From contig JAAYII010000360.1 in assembly GCA_012523535.1 (NCBI GenBank), positions 1 through 10,723 on the forward strand: a stretch of 10,723 bases of DNA. The letters are read 5' to 3'. This stretch comes from Peptococcaceae bacterium (GTDB lineage Bacteria; Bacillota; Desulfitobacteriia; Desulfitobacteriales; Syntrophobotulaceae). A program made the position numbers and the translations under genes. Every line of letters begins with the position of its first letter. The first letter of the stretch is position 1. The notes under the pieces were generated by a model. The model was given only the letters and a program-made list of their open reading frames with translations. It ran no database searches and was not told where the DNA came from. Below, in pieces: positions 6,695-10,723 of the stretch.

Positions 6695-7036
6695 TCAACG
6701 AAACCTTTTGGTCCCTTTGGTTCTTTCTATAGCCAGGTTATACTTTAGCTCCAACTCCCTGAGCTTTTTGATCAGGGCTTTCTTTTTTTCTTCGCCCAGG
6801 CTGTCCGATTTCAGTTCTTGCTTAAGACTGGCTATCTCTTTCAGAAGATCTACTTCTTCAGGCAGGCAGCCCGAATTGCGCAACACAGTATAAGCCGGTC
6901 TCATTTCCGGAGGAATCAGATCCAGGTAATCCAGATTTACCGGCTTGCCTTTACCCGGGAGGTTGTCAAACTCGCCGTTTTTAATGGCTTCTTCAATTTT
7001 GCCCAGGGCAATTTTGGCGAAAATATCATACATCAT
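6695..7036 (-). CDS. DUF1992 / DnaJ-homologue subfamily C member 28-like small protein
   Basis: The 113-residue protein belongs to the DUF1992 family, often labelled DnaJ family domain-containing protein because the eukaryotic homologue DNAJC28 contains it; it has no J domain itself and its bacterial function is unknown. Visible family signatures are KIEEAIKNGEFDNLPGKGKPV (13-33), DLIPPEMRPAYTVLRNSGCLPEEVDL (39-64, quoted in parts: DLIPPEMRPAY, VLRNSGCLPEE), and then a charged helical, probably coiled-coil tail (about 62-103). The start is ATGATG on the minus strand. I take the first ATG at 7036 because GGAG sits eight bases before it. The gene converges on the ger operon (75 bases between stops) and is divergent from PFOR; nothing around it suggests a role. 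Length is typical of the short bacterial form. Confidence 0.88.
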   Translation of the reverse strand: MMYDIFAKIALGKIEEAIKNGEFDNLPGKGKPVNLDYLDLIPPEMRPAYTVLRNSGCLPEEVDLLKEIASLKQELKSDSLGEEKKKALIKKLRELELKYNLAIERTKGTKRFR

Positions 7037-7200
7037 AGGATATACTCCACAAAGTCACTAAATTATGTTGCTATTTGAATTCTTAAGGATTTCTTGTTTC
7101 TCGGTCTAATTGTAACATATTTAAATCCTATTCAGCCTTATATCTTATTCTGCCGGTCTATACATTTTTTGTCCAGAAAAACTAAATAATAACTAATAAT

Positions 7201-7229
7201 TAAAAAAAACGGCTGATTTCAGCAACCGG
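7201..7229 (-). terminator. Terminator-like hairpin on the minus strand in the PFOR leader
   Basis: Read on the minus strand, CGGTTG (7228-7223) pairs with CAGCCG (7215-7210) as a six-base stem with one T-G wobble and a seven-base loop, followed directly by eight T (7209-7202). On the plus strand the wobble becomes an A-C mismatch, so the structure favours minus-strand RNA. No minus-strand gene lies upstream of it in the window, so it would only stop antisense transcription coming out of the PFOR gene. Confidence 0.4.
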
Positions 7230-7260
7230 ATAACTACTGCAAGATTCAGGAGGAAGTATA

Positions 7261-10200
7261 ATGCCAAGCAAAATGTCGACCATGGATGGAAACGAGGCTG
7301 CGGCCTATTCTTCGTATGCTTTGACCGAAGTTGCCGCTATCTACCCCATAACCCCTTCCTCACCGATGGCTGAAAATGTGGATGAGTGGTCTGCCCATGG
7401 GGTAAAGAATTTATTCGGCCAGGAAGTCAAAGTTGTGGAGATGGAATCCGAAGCCGGAGCAGCCGGAACAGTCCACGGTTCTTTAGTCTCAGGGGCTTTA
7501 ACCACAACCTATACCGCCTCTCAAGGCCTGTTGCTTATGATTCCCACAATGTATAAAATCGCCGGCGAACTGCTCCCTTGTGTTTTTCATGTCAGTGCCA
7601 GGGCCCTGGCAACCCATGCCCTCTCCATTTTTGGTGACCACCAGGACGTTATGGCCTGCCGGCAAACAGGTTTTGCTTTGCTGTGCTCCATCAATGTGCA
7701 GGAGGCCATGGATTTGGGCTATGTTGCCCATTTGGCCACTCTTAAGGCCAGGGTTCCCTTTCTGCATTTTTTTGACGGGTTTAGGACCTCCCATGAATAT
7801 CAAAAAATAGAAGTCCTGGATCAGGAAACAATCCGCCCTTTAGTAGATTTCAAGAGTATTGAAAACTTTCGCAATAACAGCTTAAGCCCCGAACATCCGG
7901 TCGTTAAGGGCACGGCCCAAAATCCCGATGTTTACTTTCAGATGCGGGAAGCGGCAAATCCTTTTTACGCCCAGGTACCGGATATCGTGGAGCAAACCAT
8001 GCGCGACATAGAGAAAGTCACGGGCCGAGCTTATCATCCTTTTAATTATTACGGCGCACCGGATGCCGAACATATAATTGTGGCCATGGGCTCGGTCTGC
8101 GATACCATTGAAGAAACCGTGGACTATCTTCGCTCCCAAGGAGAAAAGGTGGGGGTGGTGATTGTCCATCTTTACCGGCCTTTTTCGGCCAAACACTTCT
8201 TTGCCGTTTGTCCTCCTACAGTGAAAAAAATTGCGGTTCTCGACCGCACCAAAGAACCGGGAGCACCCGGTGAACCACTTTATCTCGATATAGTTGAGCT
8301 GTTCAACAGCCATCCCGATAAGCCGCTGATTGTAGGCGGCAGATACGGTTTGGGCTCCAAAGATACTACTCCTTCCCAGATTATCGCTGTTTTTGACAAC
8401 CTCAAACAACCCAACCCACTCAATCACTTTACTATCGGTATTGTGGATGATATAAGCAAATCTTCCCTGCCGGAGAAAGAATTTGTGGATACCGCTCCTC
8501 CTGGCACTGTAAGCTGCAAATTCTGGGGATTGGGGTCGGACGGCACGGTGGGGGCCAATAAATCGGCAATTAAGATTATCGGAGATAACACGGATTTGTA
8601 TGTGCAGGCCTATTTCTCCTATGACAGCAAAAAATCAGGAGGGACCACGGTTTCTCATCTCCGCTTCGGCAAAAAGCCGATAAAATCCCGTTACCTGGTA
8701 TATGCCGCCGATTATATAGCCTGTCACAACCAGTCCTTTGTTAACCAGTATGATCTGGTAAAAGGCCTTAAAAAGAACGGCACCTTTGTGCTCAACTGTT
8801 CCTGGAAGACGGAAGAATTGGAAGAGCACCTGCCGGTGCCTTTGAAAAGATATCTGGCCCAAAACAATATCTCCTTTTATATTATCGATGCCGTAAACAT
8901 AGCCCAGGAATTGGGCCTTGGTTCCAGGATTAACATGATCATGCAGGCGGCCTTCTTTAAACTGGCCAATATTATTCCGCTGGAGGATGCGGTATATCAC
9001 CTGAAAAAATCCATCGAAAAGGCTTATGGCCGCAAGGGTGAAAAAATCGTCCAAATGAACAAAGCCGCCGTTGACCGGGGGATTGCCGGGCTGGTCAAAA
9101 TAGAAGTTCCGGAATCCTGGGCCCACTTGCAGGATGAGCCCTCAAATAACGCGGACAGTCTCGCCCAAGAACAGATTAAACAAGTTCCCGACTTTATCTC
9201 CAAAATCCACCGGCCAATTATGCGCTACGAAGGGGACGAGCTGCCGGTCAGCACCTTTAAAGGAATAGAGGACGGACGGGCTCCTTTGGGTACCACATCT
9301 TATGAAAAGCGCGGTATTGCCGTCTTTATTCCCGAGTGGCAAATCGACAAATGCATCCAGTGCAACCAATGCTCCTATATCTGTCCTCATGCCACCATCC
9401 GGCCTTTCCTGCTGGATGACGCGGAAAAAGAAAAAGCTCCGGCCTCCTTTAAAACCAAAAAAGCCGTGGGCAAAGGGTTGGAACAGTATCATTTCCGTGT
9501 ACAGGTGGACCCCCTTGATTGTACCGGTTGCATGAACTGTGCCGATATTTGTCCGGCTCCCGGCAAAGCCCTGGTCATGAAACCGGCAGCCCAGGAAATC
9601 GAGAGAGAAGCAGGAAATTGGGAATATGCCCTGCAAGTTCAACCGAAGGAAGACATAATAAGCCGCTTCACCCTCAAAGGAAGCCAGTTTATCCGGCCCC
9701 TTTTGGAATTCAACGGGGCTTGTCCGGGCTGCGGGGAGACGCCTTACGTCAAGCTATTAACCCAGCTTTTCGGCAAACGGTTGATGATCGCCAATGCCAC
9801 GGGCTGTTCCTCCATTTGGGGAGCCAGTTATCCTTCCATTCCTTACAGCACTGCGGCGGATGGAAAAGGGCCGGCCTGGGCCAATTCCCTTTTCGAAAAC
9901 AATGCCGAATATGGCTATGGCATGTACCTGGGGGTTAAGCAACAGCGGGAAAAATTGGTCCGGTTGATAAAACAAGCCCTGACCATGGAGATTGACGAAT
10001 CACTGAAAAAAGCTTTTGCCCGATGGTTGGAAGTCTATGAGGACGGCGAGTTGTCCGAGCAGGCTTCCCAAAAGGTGCTGCAGGCTCTGCAGAATCAAGG
10101 GGCGGCCGACAATCCTGTGCTGGCCGAAATTATTAAATACAAGGATTACCTGGTTAAACGCTCTATTTGGGCCATAGGCGGGGACGGCTGGGCTTATGAT

Positions 10201-10723
10201 ATCGGCTACAACGGGGTTGACCATGTGCTGGCTTCCGGTGACGATATCAACATGCTGGTCATGACACCGAAGTATACTCCAACACCGGCGGGCAGGCTTC
10301 CAAGGCCACCCAAACCGCAGCCATTGCCAAATTTGCCGCAGCCGGCAAAAAGATCCGCAAAAAAGACTTAGGGCTGATGGCCATGTCCTATGGCTATGTC
10401 TATGTCGCCCAAATTGCCATGGGCGCCAATATGCAGCAGACAATTAAAGCCATCACCGAAGCTGAAAAATATAAAGGGCCGTCCCTTATCATCGCTTACT
10501 CCACTTGCTTTAACCATGGAATTAAAACCGGCATGGGCACCAGCCTGCGCCAGCAAAAGAAAGCGGTGGATGCGGGCTACTGGCATCTTTACAGGTACAA
10601 TCCCGATTTGCGCCAAGAAGGCAAAAACCCCTTTATCCTGGATTCCAAAGAGCCAAAAGCCGATTTCCAAGAATTCCTGCAAAGCGAAGTCCGCTATTCC
10701 TCCCTGAAAACCGCATTCCCTGA
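7261..10723 (+). CDS. nifJ: Pyruvate:ferredoxin (flavodoxin) oxidoreductase, with apparent frameshift; 3' end outside window
   Basis: Cytoplasmic PFOR converts pyruvate, CoA and oxidised ferredoxin to acetyl-CoA, CO2 and reduced ferredoxin. Visible parts, in order: the pyrimidine/substrate domain with YPITP (28-32), and Thr31, Glu64 and Arg114 at the same numbers as the Desulfovibrio africanus active site; a middle domain with FWGLGSDGTVGANK (421-434); the EKR region (YEKRGIAVFIPEWQ); and two 4Fe-4S motifs (Cys698, 701, 704, 708 and Cys754, 757, 760, 764). The TPP domain carries CPGCGE (Cys821, 824), ATGCSS (Cys849) and GDGWAYDIGYNGVDH (974-988). AGGAGG lies seven bases before ATG 7261. After Met1001 the frame is broken: frame 0 gives an unrelated Pro-rich tail and stops at 10371. 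The -1 frame from 10263 reads DTEVYSNTGGQASKATQTAA and on to the edge as a normal PFOR C-terminus, 153 more codons with no stop. Roughly 20-40 residues lie beyond the edge. Confidence 0.93.
10261..10266 (+). other. Frameshift point in the PFOR gene
   Basis: The sequence reads CTG GTC ATG ACA CCG, while family members have (V/L)-M/L-DTEVYSNTGGQ. Inserting one G (ATG GAC ACC GAA) restores the whole downstream protein; equivalently, base 10263 is read twice in a -1 shift. There is no X-XXY-YYZ slippery heptamer here, so a programmed shift is not favoured. A base-call or assembly error, or a recent inactivating deletion, are the main options. Confidence 0.88.

Noticed and set aside
6700..6735. 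Hairpin AACC...GGTT with T-rich tail as terminator for the ger operon
   Set aside because: Four base pairs with a large loop inside the DUF1992 coding end; too weak to call.
7094..7125. Promoter or Rex operator for PFOR (TTGTTT...CATATT; TTGTAACATATTTAAA)
   Set aside because: The -35 matches only 3 of 6 bases and the Rex-like element has one half-site only, with no inverted partner.
10255..10275. Programmed -1 ribosomal frameshifting in PFOR
   Set aside because: No slippery heptamer at the shift point, and PFOR is not known to use recoding; a missing base explains it more simply.
10390..10707. Separate small plus-strand reading frame of 105 codons
   Set aside because: It overlaps the -1 frame that encodes the true PFOR C-terminus; its own product (MAMSMSPKLPWAPIC...) resembles no family and is a shadow.

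Overview
The window comes from an endospore-forming, anaerobic Firmicute, most likely a member of the Clostridia (a Peptococcaceae-like lineage is my guess, not shown by the sequence). Two things point there. First, it holds a nearly complete set of spore-germination genes: the cortex-lytic enzyme SleB with its partner YpeB, and a three-gene GerA-type receptor operon. Second, it holds a large one-polypeptide pyruvate:ferredoxin oxidoreductase (PFOR) with clostridial ferredoxin motifs. Base composition is moderate, with AT-rich intergenic gaps and strong AGGAGG-type ribosome binding sites.

Layout. On the minus strand, sleB (783-1475) is followed by ypeB, which runs off the left edge (1-743). 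Divergent from them on the plus strand is a single-gene unit for a flavodoxin-fold NAD(P)H/FMN oxidoreductase with a four-cysteine motif (1765-2370), closed by a very strong hairpin terminator (2439-2492). After an AT-rich leader with short direct repeats comes the tightly packed receptor operon gerA-gerB-gerC (2617-6619). A small minus-strand gene of the DUF1992/DnaJ-homologue family (6695-7036) converges on it. The PFOR gene starts at 7261 and runs off the right edge.

How the genes work together. GerA, GerB and GerC would form the inner-membrane germinant receptor of the dormant spore. After germinant sensing and release of dipicolinate, SleB, which depends on YpeB, degrades cortex peptidoglycan. 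PFOR (oxidative decarboxylation of pyruvate to acetyl-CoA with reduced ferredoxin) and the flavoprotein belong to vegetative anaerobic redox metabolism and have no visible link to germination.

Two places need attention. (1) gerB has no usual start codon where the family N-terminus and the Shine-Dalgarno sequence demand one. The codon there is ATA, in an ATAA overlap where the next junction of the same operon has ATGA. (2) The PFOR reading frame breaks at about 10263 by the equivalent of one missing G. The remaining family C-terminus, including the last cysteine ligand of the proximal cluster, continues without a stop in the -1 frame to the window end. I saw no CRISPR array, insertion sequence, tRNA, rRNA or clearly new multi-gene system.
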